Assembly: GCF_017834145.1 (NCBI RefSeq)
Contig: NZ_JAFIDA010000001.1
Span: 2,914,001-2,978,000, forward strand
Source: Leucobacter exalbidus
Lineage (GTDB): Bacteria > Actinomycetota > Actinomycetes > Actinomycetales > Microbacteriaceae
Direction: 5' to 3'
Length of the DNA stretch: 64,000 nt
Shown here: in pieces, positions 33,682 to 44,400 of the stretch
How the letters are laid out: the number at the start of each line of letters is the position of its first letter
Numbering within the stretch: the stretch's first letter is position 1
Translations under genes and position numbers: made by a program
Notes under the pieces: generated by a model
The model's input: the letters and a program-made list of their open reading frames with translations, nothing else
Database searches by the model: none
What the model was told of the DNA's origin: nothing

Positions 33682-35032
33682 ATCGGTCATCACCCAGGCC
33701 CTCGAGCCCGCGCACCTCGACGTGATCGTCGTGGGCGCGGGCGTCGCAGGGCTGACTGCCGCACGCGAGCTCACCCAGGCCGGCCACCGCGTGATCGTGT
33801 TCGAAGCACGCGACCGCATCGGCGGCCGCGTGCACACCGAACGCGAAGCGGGCCGGTGCACCGACGTGGGCGCCTCGTGGATTCACGGCATCGCCGACAG
33901 CTCAGTGCACGCGGCCACCAGGGCGTTCGGCATGCGCGAGATCGAATTCACGGTCGGGAGCTACCAGCCCGGTGGCCGCCCCATGGCCTACTTCGGGCCA
34001 CGGGGCGAGCGGCTCGACCCCGCCCGAGTGGCCACCTTCGTCGCCGATATCGTTGCCCTCGAACCACTGCTGGCCGCTGAAATTGCGCACGCGGCCCGCG
34101 ACGCCTCGTACGCCACGGCGGTCGAGGCCGCGGTGACAACGGCCGCTCGTGAAATGAACTGGGATCCGGATCGCGCCGAGCGCGTGCGCGAATACCACCG
34201 GCACCGCGCCGAAGAACAGGATGGCGCCTGGTGGGAGGATCTTGATGCGCACGGACTCGACAACGACCTGATCGATGGCGAGGAGGTGGTGTTTCCCGAT
34301 GGGTATGACGCACTGCCACACGGTCTCGCGGCCGGCCTCGATATTCGGTTGTCGGCAGCGGTGCAGACGGTGGCGTGGGATGCCAGCGGCGTGACCGTCA
34401 CCGTCGGCACCGAAACATTCCGAGCGGCGCATGCGATCGTGACGGTGCCGGTGGGCGTATTGCAATCGGGGCAGATTCGGTTTGATCCGGCGCTGCCAGC
34501 GGGAGTGGCCGACGCCCTTGCCGGGCTCACCATGAACGACTTCGAGAAGGTGTTCTTGCGGTTTCCGCACGCGTTTTGGGATGCCGATGTATACGCGATT
34601 AAACGACAGGGCAGCGCGGCCGACTGGTGGCACTCCTGGTACAACCTGACTTCGGTGGCGGGCACGCCCACGCTGCTCACCTTTGCGGCGGGCCCAGCAG
34701 CCCGGGCGACACGCGACTGGAGCGACGAGCACATCGTCGACGATGTGATGGGGGCGCTGCGCGAAATCTACGGCCCAGATATTCCGGCGCCAGTGTCAGC
34801 GCGCATCACCCGGTGGCGCGATGATGAGTGGGCACACGGTGCCTACGCGTACGCGCGGCTGGGCACCCCGCCCGAGGCACACACGCGGCTCGCCGATCCC
34901 ATCGGCGGCGTGCTGCAGCTGGCGGGCGAGGCGACCTGGCAAGACGACCCCGCGACGGTTACGGCAGCGCTTGAGTCTGGTCGTCGGGCTGCGCAGCGCG
35001 TGCTCGATGGGACCTGCGCACCCGCACCGTAA
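33674..35032 (+). CDS. FAD-dependent amine oxidase (monoamine/polyamine oxidase type)
   Basis: The 452-residue flavoenzyme has the N-terminal ADP-binding loop [18 protein letters not shown] (GxGxxG at residues 21-26), then [12 protein letters not shown] and DVGASWIHG, and a C-terminal [23 protein letters not shown] that closes the flavin site. This is the amine oxidase family that includes monoamine and polyamine oxidases; no Cys at the MAO flavin attachment position is obvious, so FAD is probably non-covalent. ATG 33674 lies 8 bp inside the permease gene, implying coupled translation. The product aldehyde may go to the dehydrogenase at 30521. Its 3' end overlaps the convergent DUF4349 gene by 74 bp. 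Confidence 0.88.
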   Translation: MPKSVITQALEPAHLDVIVVGAGVAGLTAARELTQAGHRVIVFEARDRIGGRVHTEREAGRCTDVGASWIHGIADSSVHAATRAFGMREIEFTVGSYQPGGRPMAYFGPRGERLDPARVATFVADIVALEPLLAAEIAHAARDASYATAVEAAVTTAAREMNWDPDRAERVREYHRHRAEEQDGAWWEDLDAHGLDNDLIDGEEVVFPDGYDALPHGLAAGLDIRLSAAVQTVAWDASGVTVTVGTETFRAAHAIVTVPVGVLQSGQIRFDPALPAGVADALAGLTMNDFEKVFLRFPHAFWDADVYAIKRQGSAADWWHSWYNLTSVAGTPTLLTFAAGPAARATRDWSDEHIVDDVMGALREIYGPDIPAPVSARITRWRDDEWAHGAYAYARLGTPPEAHTRLADPIGGVLQLAGEATWQDDPATVTAALESGRRAAQRVLDGTCAPAP

Positions 35033-35915
35033 CCACGACCGCGAAAGCAATCACCGCAACCACCACGAGCCACGGCACCAGCACCCCCAACACCACGAGG
35101 GCACCTGCGGCCGCCGCGGCGAGTGACGAGACGCCGGTGACGAGCCCCTCCCAGAAGCTTCCCGGGCCACCCCCGGGAAGCACGCTGGGGGCGGTGATCG
35201 ACACCCAGATCGTGGACTGCTGCACCTGATCCTTCAACGCAGCGAGTTGGGCGCGCAACCCATCAAGCTCCTGTTGCCGCTGCGTGAGCGCGCTTTCGGC
35301 CTCGAGCAGGTCACTCGTGGTGGTCGCATCAGCGATGAGTCGATTCAGGCGGGTCACCGAGGTTTCGAGCGCCTGCACGCGGGCTTCGATATCGACGTAG
35401 CTAGCGGTGACGTCTTGCGCTGAACGGCTCTCTGAGCGCACGGTGCCCGACTGTGAGATCGCAGCTATCGCGTCATCGATCGCGGCGGCGGGCACCCGCA
35501 CCGCGAGGGTGGCGCTGGCCGGGGCGTCACCCGTGGCACGCTGCACCGTCAACGACTCAACCGAGCCGCCCAGCTGCTTCGCTACCTTACTAACCTCATC
35601 GGCGGCAGTGTCGGGGTGCTGAGACTCGAGCACGATCTCGGCCGTCGTAATGACGTGCTGCGCCGCGGCCGCAGGCTCCGCCACTTCGGGCGCCATCGCG
35701 CCAGCGGCCGAGGCATTCGGGGCTATGACGCCCGGCGGCATGCCATCGGGTGCCATCACTTCTGGTGCCATTGTCTCTGACGACCCGAGGCGCGCGTCCA
35801 GTGTCGCCTCAGTGTGCGAGCTTGAGGAGCTTGAAGCCCCGCCCGCGCAGCCTGCGAGCCCCACGAGGGCGAGCCCCGCGACAATCACCAGTGGTGCCAA
35901 CCGAAATCTGTGCAT
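34959..35915 (-). CDS. DUF4349 domain lipoprotein
   Basis: The 318-residue product has a lipoprotein signal ending LAGCAGG, then a disordered Ser- and Met-Ala-Pro-rich segment of about 50 residues, then the DUF4349 core: [46 protein letters not shown] with a predicted coiled coil to about [17 protein letters not shown], and STIWVSI. A single C-terminal transmembrane segment ends in basic RVRRSHRAR. The arrangement suggests a cell-envelope protein tethered at both ends. The function of DUF4349 is unknown. ATG 35915 was preferred over GTG 35921. Its last 74 bp are antisense to the amine oxidase gene. Confidence 0.85.
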   Translation of the reverse strand: MHRFRLAPLVIVAGLALVGLAGCAGGASSSSSSHTEATLDARLGSSETMAPEVMAPDGMPPGVIAPNASAAGAMAPEVAEPAAAAQHVITTAEIVLESQHPDTAADEVSKVAKQLGGSVESLTVQRATGDAPASATLAVRVPAAAIDDAIAAISQSGTVRSESRSAQDVTASYVDIEARVQALETSVTRLNRLIADATTTSDLLEAESALTQRQQELDGLRAQLAALKDQVQQSTIWVSITAPSVLPGGGPGSFWEGLVTGVSSLAAAAAGALVVLGVLVPWLVVVAVIAFAVVVTVRVRRSHRARAAQPDDQTQALP

Positions 35916-35998
35916 GCTCACACCATAAAACGAACGCGACAGCGGTGGGTGAAACGGCCCCCAATCGTGATGCTGGAAAGCGGTAATGCGCGATGCCG

Positions 35999-37228
35999 TT
36001 ACGGCAGCGGGATGGTGACGGTGCCAGTCTCAGCGGGAGGCTCGATGACCCGCCCGCGAAGATCCGGAATCCACCGCATCGTCGCGATCGCAAAGATCGT
36101 GCCGATCATAATCAATGCGGCCGACACGACTATGGCGCCCTCAGCGCCGTAGGAGTCGATAGCGACGCCGGCGAAGGCTGATCCGGCGGCCACACCCACG
36201 AGCTGGCCAGTGCCCACCCAGCCAAATGCTTCGGCGGTTTCTGAGAAGCGCACCGTGGCGCTCACGATATTTGAGATCGCGGCGAACGCGGGGGCGGTGC
36301 CGATGCCGCCGAGGAACAAGACGGTGCCCAGCCACCAAATATTGAGGCTGAACAGGCAGGCGATGGTGCCCGCGAGCACGATCGTCATGCGCAGGGCGAG
36401 TGACCACGGGCGCATTTCGCGGTGGCCGAGCAGCAGCCCGCCCACGAGGGATCCGCCAGCGAACAGGGCGAGCACGATGCCCGATTCGAGGCTGCCGTGA
36501 TCGTCGCCCGTTGGGCCGCGGAACGCCGCGACGATGCCGGCCTCGATGGCCGCGAATGAGGCCACGAAGAAGAAACCCACGACCGTGGAAATGATGACAG
36601 AGGGATAGCGCAGCACCGCGCCGAGGCCGCGCTTCGACGGGGGCAGGGTGAGCTTGCCCAGCGCGGGGCTCATGATGAACCAGGCGCCGCCGACGACCAA
36701 GAATGCTGCCGCGACCAGCAGGCCCACCACGGTGCCGAACTGCGAGGTGACGAGCACCGCAACGACGGGGCCGAGCACCCAGATCAGCTCTTGCGCCGAG
36801 GCATCGAGTGAGAACAGCGCCGAGAGCTGCTGGCCAGGCACGAGCTTGGGATAGATGGTGCGCACCGCGGGCGTGACCGGGGGCGTGGTGAGGCCCATCA
36901 GAAACGCGAGCGCCGCAAGCACGAAAATCGGCAGCTGTGTGAGCGCGATCGCCGCGAGCAAGATGGCGCACACAACCGAGGTCACCGCGAGCACGGGGCG
37001 CATGCCCCACTTGCCCATGAAGCGGCTGCTCAGTGGGCCAGAAACCGCCTGGCCGATGCTCTGCGTTGCGAGCACGATACCGGCTGAGGTGTAGTCGCCG
37101 TAGGCGAGCTGCACGTGCAGCAGCAAGATGATCGACAGCATCCCAAACGGGAATCGCGCCATGAGCTGAGAAAAGAGTACGCGAAAAACGCCCGGTGTTT
37201 TGCTCAGATCACGATAGATGCCCACCAC
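35999..37228 (-). CDS. MFS transporter (probable exporter)
   Basis: This 409-residue protein shows about twelve hydrophobic helices with FMGKWGMRPVLAV in the first cytoplasmic loop and paired SGPLSSRF. LTTPPVTPAVRTIYPKLVP in helix 4-5 and GGLLLGHREMRPW in the second half are seen in actinobacterial MFS proteins related to drug or arabinose exporters. No linked enzyme or regulator defines a substrate. ATG 37228 begins directly before the first amphipathic segment. It is separated from the DUF4349 gene by 84 bp and from the DEAD-box helicase by about 180 bp with a strong terminator. Confidence 0.85.
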   Translation of the reverse strand: MVGIYRDLSKTPGVFRVLFSQLMARFPFGMLSIILLLHVQLAYGDYTSAGIVLATQSIGQAVSGPLSSRFMGKWGMRPVLAVTSVVCAILLAAIALTQLPIFVLAALAFLMGLTTPPVTPAVRTIYPKLVPGQQLSALFSLDASAQELIWVLGPVVAVLVTSQFGTVVGLLVAAAFLVVGGAWFIMSPALGKLTLPPSKRGLGAVLRYPSVIISTVVGFFFVASFAAIEAGIVAAFRGPTGDDHGSLESGIVLALFAGGSLVGGLLLGHREMRPWSLALRMTIVLAGTIACLFSLNIWWLGTVLFLGGIGTAPAFAAISNIVSATVRFSETAEAFGWVGTGQLVGVAAGSAFAGVAIDSYGAEGAIVVSAALIMIGTIFAIATMRWIPDLRGRVIEPPAETGTVTIPLP

Positions 37229-37308
37229 AGGATTCTAGTGGTGTTGGCGGGCCGATCGGAGGGTGTGTCGCGGTGAACTTTCGGGGCACGCGACGGGGCC
37301 AATGAAAA

Positions 37309-37349
37309 CAGCTCGGGGTGCCGAATCAATGATTCGGCACCCCGAGCTG
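37309..37349. terminator. Intrinsic terminator downstream of the DEAD-box helicase gene
   Basis: A 20-bp perfect inverted repeat (37309-37328 and 37330-37349) lies after the helicase stop on the minus strand and is followed there by TTTTCATT, a good intrinsic terminator. It insulates the downstream MFS gene. Confidence 0.88.
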
Positions 37350-37405
37350 GAATGCGGGTGAAACCCGCGGTCTAACGTTGCCGCGTGGGCGTCAGCGCTG
37401 AGCTA

Positions 37406-38959
37406 TTAGCCCTGTGCGCGACGGCCCTGACGGCGCGCACCCTGCGGGGCAGAACCGCCGCGTGACTGCGGGCCGCCGCCTGAGCGCTGGTGTCCGCCGC
37501 CCTGGCCCGAGGGGCCCTGGCCGTTACGGCTCTGGCCGCCCTGGCCACCGCGTGACTGGTTGCGATCGCCCTGGCCACCCTGGCCTGAGCCAGCGGCGCC
37601 ACGGCCACCCTGGCCGCCACGTGAGCGCTTACGCTTCGCGTTGGCGCCGGTCGAGCTGCCCTCGCCCGCGGGGGCGTGGCCGGCTGCGCGCTGCTGCGCG
37701 TTCTGTGCGGCCGCGCGCTTGCGCTCGGTCTCGCGGGGGTCAACGTGAGGGGCAACTTCACCGATGAGGTCGAGCACCTCGGGGGCAACGTTTGCCGACT
37801 TCGGGTTGACCTGCAACGGCGTCACGTTGATCTTGGCTGCGCGCATGATCGAACGCATTTCGCCGCGCTGCTCGGGGAGCACGATGGTGACGACGTCACC
37901 CTCGTTGCCTGCGCGCGCGGTACGGCCCGAGCGGTGTAGGTATGCCTTGTGCTCAACGGGGGGATCGATGTGTACGACGAGGTCGACACCGTCAACGTGC
38001 ACACCACGGGCGGCGACGTCGGTGGCGACGAGCACGCGTGAGTCGCCGGCCACGAACTCGGCGAGGTTACGATCGCGTGCGTTCTGCGACAGGTTGCCCT
38101 GCAGCTCGACCGCGGGGATACCGCGCTCGGTGAGCTGCTTGGCGAGCTTCTTGGCCTGGTGCTTCATGCGGGTGAAGAAGATGCGGCGGGCGGTGCCGCT
38201 CGCGAGCGCCTCAATGAGGGCATCCTTTGAATCCTTGCCCGACACCTCGAACACGTGGTGCGTGAGCTGCGGCACCACCGAGTCGGCCGAGTCGACCGAG
38301 TGCATGATGGGGGAGTGCAGGTACTTCTTGACGAGGTTGTCCACGCCGTTGTCGAGCGTCGCGCTGAACAGCAGACGCTGGCCCTGCTTGGGGGTCTTGT
38401 TCATGATGCGCGTGACGACGGGCAAGAAGCCCATGTCGGCCATGTGGTCGGCCTCGTCGAGCACGGTGATCTCGACGCCGTCGAGGCTGATGACACCCTG
38501 CTTCATGAGGTCATCGAGGCGACCGGGAGCGGCCACGACGATGTCGATGCCACCCTCGAGTGCTGCCTCCTGGCGACGCTGAGGCACGCCACCGAAGATG
38601 GTGGTGACCTTGATGCCTACGGGATCAGCGATCATCTTGATGGCTTCTGCGAGCTGCGTGACGAGCTCGCGGGTGGGGGCGAGCACGATGCCACGGGGGC
38701 GGCTCGGGCGACGCTTCTTCGCTGCGTCCTCCATCAGGTTGGCAACGAGGGGGATGCCGAATGCGATCGACTTGCCTGAGCCGGTGCGGCCGCGGCCCAG
38801 CACATCCTTGCCCGCGAGGGTGTCAACGAGGGTGTCGCGCTGAATGGGGAACGGCTCGGTCTTGCCGTTCTTTGCGAGCGCTTCTGCGATCGCAACGGGC
38901 ACGCCGAGATCGATGAATGAGGGGGTGGTTGCTTCGGTCACTGGGACCTTTCCTGCCAT
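37406..38959 (-). CDS. DEAD-box RNA helicase with an RGG-rich tail
   Basis: The 517-residue product has the whole DEAD-box set: Q motif around FPIQRD, Walker A GRTGSGKS (57-64), PTRELV, VLDEADHMADMGF, LLFSATL, and in the second RecA domain VLVATDVAARGVHVDGVD and HRSGRTARAG. From about residue 400 it changes to a disordered Gly/Gln/Arg/Ser-rich tail with many RGGQGG-like repeats, a non-specific RNA-binding extension seen in actinobacterial RhlE-like helicases. It probably remodels rRNA or mRNA. ATG 38959 was chosen at the family start; the long upstream open frame is not supported by homology, and no strong ribosome site is visible. Confidence 0.9.
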   Translation of the reverse strand: MAGKVPVTEATTPSFIDLGVPVAIAEALAKNGKTEPFPIQRDTLVDTLAGKDVLGRGRTGSGKSIAFGIPLVANLMEDAAKKRRPSRPRGIVLAPTRELVTQLAEAIKMIADPVGIKVTTIFGGVPQRRQEAALEGGIDIVVAAPGRLDDLMKQGVISLDGVEITVLDEADHMADMGFLPVVTRIMNKTPKQGQRLLFSATLDNGVDNLVKKYLHSPIMHSVDSADSVVPQLTHHVFEVSGKDSKDALIEALASGTARRIFFTRMKHQAKKLAKQLTERGIPAVELQGNLSQNARDRNLAEFVAGDSRVLVATDVAARGVHVDGVDLVVHIDPPVEHKAYLHRSGRTARAGNEGDVVTIVLPEQRGEMRSIMRAAKINVTPLQVNPKSANVAPEVLDLIGEVAPHVDPRETERKRAAAQNAQQRAAGHAPAGEGSSTGANAKRKRSRGGQGGRGAAGSGQGGQGDRNQSRGGQGGQSRNGQGPSGQGGGHQRSGGGPQSRGGSAPQGARRQGRRAQG

Positions 38960-39254
38960 GGCAGCGCTGCGATGCAGCTCCGGATCACGCCCGATGGGCG
39001 CGCCAAAGCCGCTGAAATCACGCGTCGCTGCTGAAGTGTCGAGTGCGCGGGATCGCGCATCCGTTCGCCGCTGATCGGGCCGAACGGCGCCCAGGCTCTG
39101 TGAGCGGGCGGTGCGGTGAGTGCGACGCGTGGCGTGGAACGCCAACCTGTCGAGCCTACCTGATTGTGGACAGAAGCACGAGCACCAGTTTTTGGTGCGC
39201 AGGGCGGGGCTGAAATACTTCGTGGCGGGTGCGCGCGCATGGCATGATCTGTGT

Positions 39255-40580
39255 ATGGGACGCATCTCGATTCGAGAGTTTTATGATGATGACCTCGACG
39301 CCGTCGTCGGGTTGTGGTGGGAGGCGCGCGCTTCGAGCGAGCACCCCGTGTACTCGCTCAACGAGGTGACAGCTTCGTGCCGCGAGGATCACGCCGTGGT
39401 CGCCGTGCACGACGGCAAGGTGATCGCCGCGGCGGTCGGCCGCGCCGCGCACGCCCAAGGGTGGATTGTGTTCTTCGGCATCAGTGAGCATTCGCGCTCT
39501 GAAAACGTTTCGGGCAAGCTGCTTGACGCGCTTGAGCGCAAGATGGCACCGCTTGGGCTGAGCACGCTGAGCGTGCTGATTCCCGAGGGCGGCAGACTCG
39601 ATCTACTCACCTCGAACGGGTTCCAATCGCGTGATGCGCTGCGCTACCTCGAACGCCAGATGCCGGTGCAGCGGCGCGAACTTGAACTGTTGAAAGATGT
39701 GGGCGGGCGTATTTTGCCGCGGCATCTGTGGGAGAAGGTTGCAGGGATGCGCGGCGAGAAACAGCTGCTCGAGGAGCGGCTGGTCGCACCCCTGGCCGAG
39801 CCCGATCTCGCCGACCGATACGGCGTTGTGCCACCCCGCGCGGTGATGCTGTTTGGCCCGCCCGGCACCGGCAAAACCACCTTCGCGAAGGCAATCGCGT
39901 CGCGGCTCGATTGGCCGTTCGTGGAGGTGTTTCCGTCGCGGCTGGGCGATGGCAATACGTCGATGGCGGCGACGCTGCGCAGCGTATTTGAACGCATCGG
40001 TGAGCTTGAACACGGCGTTGTATTTATCGATGAGGTGGAAGAGATCGCGTCGCAGCGCAGCGATCCGCCGACCCCCACGCAGGGCGTCACCAACGAGCTG
40101 CTGAAGATCGTCGCCGACTTTCGCGATCGTGACGGCATGCTGCTGATCTGCGCCACCAACTTTGTGCGGGGTCTTGACGCGGCGCTGATGCGGCACGGCC
40201 GCTTCGACTACGTATTGCCGATCGGGCTGCCCGACGCCGAGGCTCGTGGCGCAATCTGGCGCCGGTATGTGCCCGAGGAAATCGCGCACGACATCGACTT
40301 TGCTGGCCTGGTGGCCCACAGCGACGGCCTCACCCCCGCCGATATTGAGTATGCGGCCAGGCGGGCGTCGCAAGATGCGCTGGCGCGGGCATTGCGCGCG
40401 CAGCACGACGGCGCAGCGGGAGAACTGGGTGCTAGCGGAGAACGTATCCACGCGTCACAGCGCCCGACTGACCTCTCAACGAGCGACTACCTTGAGGCCC
40501 TCAGCCACACGCGTGCGACGATCTCTGACGAGCAGCAGCAGTCGTTCCTCGAAGACATCGAGACGCTCGCTAGGTTGTAA
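39255..40580 (+). CDS. GNAT acetyltransferase-like domain fused to an AAA+ ATPase
   Basis: Residues 1 to about 135 form a GNAT-like fold: SIREFYDDDLDAVVGLWWEA, AVVAVHDGKVIAAAVG, GWIVFFGISEHSRSENVSGKLLDALE and NGFQSRDALRYLE. The acetyl-CoA loop is atypical, without the usual Gln/Arg-x-x-Gly-x-Gly. Residues about 165-441 are an AAA+ module with Walker A GPPGTGKT (201-208), Walker B VVFIDE (255-260), sensor ICATNF and arginine-finger region RHGRFDYVLPIGLPD, like the FtsH/Cdc48 group. It is probably a cytosolic regulator or remodeller whose partner is unknown. ATG 39255 is chosen; the upstream frame is not conserved. Its end overlaps a convergent gene by 11 bp. Confidence 0.82.
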   Translation: MGRISIREFYDDDLDAVVGLWWEARASSEHPVYSLNEVTASCREDHAVVAVHDGKVIAAAVGRAAHAQGWIVFFGISEHSRSENVSGKLLDALERKMAPLGLSTLSVLIPEGGRLDLLTSNGFQSRDALRYLERQMPVQRRELELLKDVGGRILPRHLWEKVAGMRGEKQLLEERLVAPLAEPDLADRYGVVPPRAVMLFGPPGTGKTTFAKAIASRLDWPFVEVFPSRLGDGNTSMAATLRSVFERIGELEHGVVFIDEVEEIASQRSDPPTPTQGVTNELLKIVADFRDRDGMLLICATNFVRGLDAALMRHGRFDYVLPIGLPDAEARGAIWRRYVPEEIAHDIDFAGLVAHSDGLTPADIEYAARRASQDALARALRAQHDGAAGELGASGERIHASQRPTDLSTSDYLEALSHTRATISDEQQQSFLEDIETLARL

Positions 40581-41184
40581 GGCTGGGGCTGGGCAGCCTG
40601 CTGAGCCCCCACACCGCGGTGGCCGCGACCACCAGCGCGAGTAAGAGCCCCGCCATGTGCAGCATGAGGGAGGCTGCGCCGTGCTCGGGCAGCAAAAACC
40701 CGTAGGGCACCCAGCCATCGGTGGCACCGCGGGTGAGCACGACGGCCATCCACAGCAGCGGGTAAGGCAGCACGATCCACAGACGGCGCCAGGGCAGCAC
40801 GCCGCGGTCTGGCACGACCGCCCAATCGATTAGCACCCACGCGGGAAACACGATGTGCAAGATGGCGCTCGCCCATGCGGGCGCTGATCCGGTGCCGGGC
40901 ACCAGCGTGTTGTAAATCACCGCGACAATGATCATGCACGCGACTGTCACCGCCCGCACCGAAGCGAGCCAGGGGAGCGCCGCGCGCCCCGCGAGGGAGC
41001 GCACGCCCGTGCAGATTAACGCCGCGCAGGCGAGCAGGCTCGTTTGGTTGGTGAAGTACCCAAAGAAGTCGAACGGGTTGGGGGCGCCCGCGGCTGCCTC
41101 ACGCAGGTACAGATAGATCAGCAACCCGATGACGGCGAGGCCGAGCACCACACGCACGATCGAAACGGCTTTCGGTGGGCGCAT
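40570..41184 (-). CDS. Pr6Pr family integral membrane protein
   Basis: The 204-residue protein has six hydrophobic segments. Landmarks are FFGYFTNQTSLLACAALI, TVACMIIVAVIYNTLV, ILHIVFPAWVLIDWAVVPDRG and WRRLWIVLPYPLLWMAVVLTRG with WVPYGFL, the set that defines the Pr6Pr/FAR-17a-like family. Eukaryotic relatives include lipid hydrolases that use Thr/Asn and His residues, and the conserved Asn of YFTNQT and His of LHIVFP are present, so hydrolase activity on a membrane lipid is possible but unproven for the bacterial proteins. It is convergent with the GNAT-AAA gene and overlaps it by 11 bp. Confidence 0.82.
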   Translation of the reverse strand: MRPPKAVSIVRVVLGLAVIGLLIYLYLREAAAGAPNPFDFFGYFTNQTSLLACAALICTGVRSLAGRAALPWLASVRAVTVACMIIVAVIYNTLVPGTGSAPAWASAILHIVFPAWVLIDWAVVPDRGVLPWRRLWIVLPYPLLWMAVVLTRGATDGWVPYGFLLPEHGAASLMLHMAGLLLALVVAATAVWGLSRLPSPSLTT

Positions 41185-41415
41185 CTCAATCCTCCGTGAA
41201 GTGTGTGGGCGCGTAGGTGTCTGGGCGTGAACGAATGAAACGGCAGCTTAGCAATGACCGCCGACGGTGAAGCTGCAAACGCGCGAAGCCCGCCGCCGCT
41301 GATGCTGTGGCCGACGGCGATGCTACCGCTGACGGCGATGCCGCGGCCGCAATGTCACCCGTCTGCCCTAGGGTCGAAGATGACAGCGGTGCCGGGGCAA
41401 CGAGAGGGAGTCTGC

Positions 41416-44400
41416 GTGTTCATTCAGCAGCGAGAGACCGGGGGCTCACGCCTCGTAACGAGCGCGAGTGACCTGTCGGCGGCGAGCGCCTGCGAGTTCG
41501 CGTTTTTGCGTCGCGCAGACGTCAAGTTTGGGCGCGACGTGACGGTGCCGGCCGATGACGACCCGATGCTGGCGCGTGCCGCGAAGCTGGGCGACGCGCA
41601 TGAGGAGCGCACGCTCGAGGCCTACCGCGTTGAGTTTGGTGCCGCGGTGCCGCGGGTCGCGGGCGGTGTCGCTGAGATCGCGCGCCCCGATTCGATGCGT
41701 GAAGAAGCGCTGGTGCAGCGGCAGGCCGAAACCGTTGAAGCGTTGCGCGGCCGGGCCGAGGTCGTGTTTCAGGCGACGTTCTTTGATCCGGAGCAGCGGG
41801 CAGCCGATGCTGCGGGTGCCCCCGAGATCGGGTTTGTGGGGTTCGCTGACTTTTTGCGGTTGGCTGCTGACGGTAGTTATGAGGTGCAAGACACGAAGCT
41901 TGCGCGGCGGGCGCGCGTGACTGCGCTGATGCAGTTGGCGGCGTATGCCGAGCAGCTTGAACGCGTGGGCGTGGGAGCGGCCGCTGAGGCCGTGCTGATT
42001 TTGGGTGACGGGGCCCGGTCGGTGCACAAGATCTCTGACATTGCGCCGGTGTTTCGGTCGCGGCGTGCGCGCTTACATCAGATTCTGACCGAGCGTGCGC
42101 TCGCCGTGGGAGCCGACGGGCGCACCGAATCTGCGGCGCCGGTGGCGTGGGGCGACCCGGGCATCGCCGCGTGCGGGCGGTGCGAGGTGTGTGAGCCCGA
42201 GATCCTCGCGCACCGTGACCCGCTGTTGATCGCGGGTATTCAGCGCAGCCAGCGCGACCGCTTCATCGCCGCCGGGTACGAGACCATCGAGCGGGTGGCG
42301 ACGCTGAGCGACCCGATCGTGGCCGCGGGGGTATCGATTGATGGTGTCTCGCCGCGTGTGCTTGAGCGCATTGCCGCGCAGGCCGATGTGCAGGTGCGCG
42401 CCGCCGCCGGGCAGGTACCGCCGGTGAAAGTGATTGATGCGGGGGCGCTCGCCGCATTGCCCGAGCCCAACCCCGGTGACCTGTTCTTCGATTTTGAGGG
42501 CGACCCCATGTACCGGGAGCCCGGGGCACAGGCGAGTGCGCGGTGGGGGATCGATTACCTCTTTGGCATGGTGGATGTGCGCGAGCAGTTCACCCCGCTG
42601 TGGGCGCATGATCTTGACGCCGAGAAGCAGGCGCTCATTGATTTCTTGGCGCTCGTGCGTGAGCGCCGTGCCGCATACCCTGGCCTGCGGATCTACCACT
42701 ACGCCGCGTATGAGCGTGCGCACCTCACGAGTATCGCCGCCCGGCACGGGGTGGGCGAGGCCGAGGTTGATCAGTTGCTGCGCGAGCACGTGCTCGTCGA
42801 TCTGTATCCGATCGTGCGGGGTGCGTTGCGCGTGGGGTCGCGGTCGTATTCGATTAAGAAGCTCGAGCCGTTGTACATGGGCGATGAGTTGCGTGATGAG
42901 ACCGGTGTGGTGAGTGGGGCGCAGTCGGTGACGGAGTACGCCGAAGCGAGTGCGCAACTGGCGGCGGGCGATGCTGCGGTGCGGGCGGAGGGGCAGCGCA
43001 GGCTTGATGCGATTGCCGATTACAACCGCTACGACTGCGTCTCGACGCTGCGGCTGCGTGATTGGTTGCTGTCGCTCGCTGCCGAGCATGGCATCTTTCC
43101 GTATGCTCCGGCCGAGCTCGCCGATCTTGATACCGGGGCCGGCCCCGATCTCAGTGCGAGTGCGACGGGCGAAGAACTGCTGCGCCTCGCCGGCTTGGCA
43201 GATGATCAGGCAGAGGCCCAGGCCCTCAGGCTTGCGGCGAGCGCGATTGATTACCATCAGCGTGAACAGAAGTCGTTTTGGTGGGCGCACTTCGCTCGCC
43301 TTGTCGACCCGATCGAGGACTGGGCAGACACCCGTGACGTGCTGATCGTTGATGCGTCGCAGAGCTGGGCGACCGAGACCTGGCATCGCCCGCCCCGGGC
43401 GCGCACCGATCGCCGTCAGCTGCGGTTGCGCGGTGCGATCTCGCCCGGCAGCTCACTGCGCGGGGGCGACATCTATCTCGTGTACGCCTACCCGGCGCCC
43501 TTCCCACAGCCCGGGGCGGCTCCCGGATCGCGCGGTGCCCGTCGCGCCAAAATTATTGAGCGCTTCTCAGATGGTGTGGTTGTCGAAGAGACCCTCGCCG
43601 CGGGGGTTGAACAGTTCAGCGAACTTCCGATCGCGGTGGTGCCCGGCCCGCCGCCGCCCGCTGGTGCGCAGAAGGAAGCCATCGAAGAATGGGGCCGTGA
43701 CCTTGCGGCGGCCCGCGCTGCGGGAACACCCTTCAACGACGCAGTGTATGAACTGCTGCGACGGGTACCGCCCACCATCGACGGCGGTCTCGCCGCCGTG
43801 GCTGACACAGACGATGGCGCCATTACCGCCGTGGTGACGAGCCTCATCGGCATGACGCGCTCGGCGCTCGCCGTACAGGGCCCGCCCGGCACCGGTAAAA
43901 CATATCTCGCATCGCGCGTGATTAAGCGCCTGGTGGAAGAGCGGCGGTGGCGCATTGGCGTCGTCGCCCAGTCACACAAGGTCGTCGAGAACGTGCTCAC
44001 TTCGGTGGTCGGCGCGGGGGTGGCCGCAGAGCTCGTAGCGAAGGTGCCGCAGGGCTCCAAGCTTGCAGAAGATGCGCCGCAGCCCGAGTTCACGGTGCTC
44101 GCGGCGAACGGGCACGCTGCGTTCATGAGTGAGCATGAGCGCAGCGGCTTTGTGATCGGTGGCACCGCGTGGGACCTCAGCAACGAGAAACGATTCGCGC
44201 GGAGAAGCCTCGACCTGCTCGTGATCGATGAGGCCGGGCAGTTCTCGCTCGCCCCCACGATCGCAGCCTCAGTGTCGGCCGACCGGGTACTGCTGCTGGG
44301 CGACCCGCAGCAGCTGCCCCAGGTATCGCAGGGCACCCACCCCGAACCTGTCGACACCTCGGCGCTGGGCTGGCTCATCGGCGGGCACGACACCCTCGCC

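Noticed and set aside
37406-37700. Repeats in the helicase 3' end resembling a CRISPR array or tandem repeat
   Set aside because: The repeated units are irregular Gly/Gln/Arg codons of an RGG-type tail, without constant repeats or unique spacers.
38960-39254. Upstream extensions of the helicase and GNAT-AAA genes across the shared divergent gap
   Set aside because: Both extensions are Arg-rich, overlap each other on opposite strands and show no family similarity; the gap more likely holds two promoters that I cannot locate.
42073-43386. A 437-codon minus-strand open frame inside the TM0106-type gene
   Set aside because: It mirrors a recognised nuclease-helicase, has Arg/His-rich shadow composition and no ribosome site.
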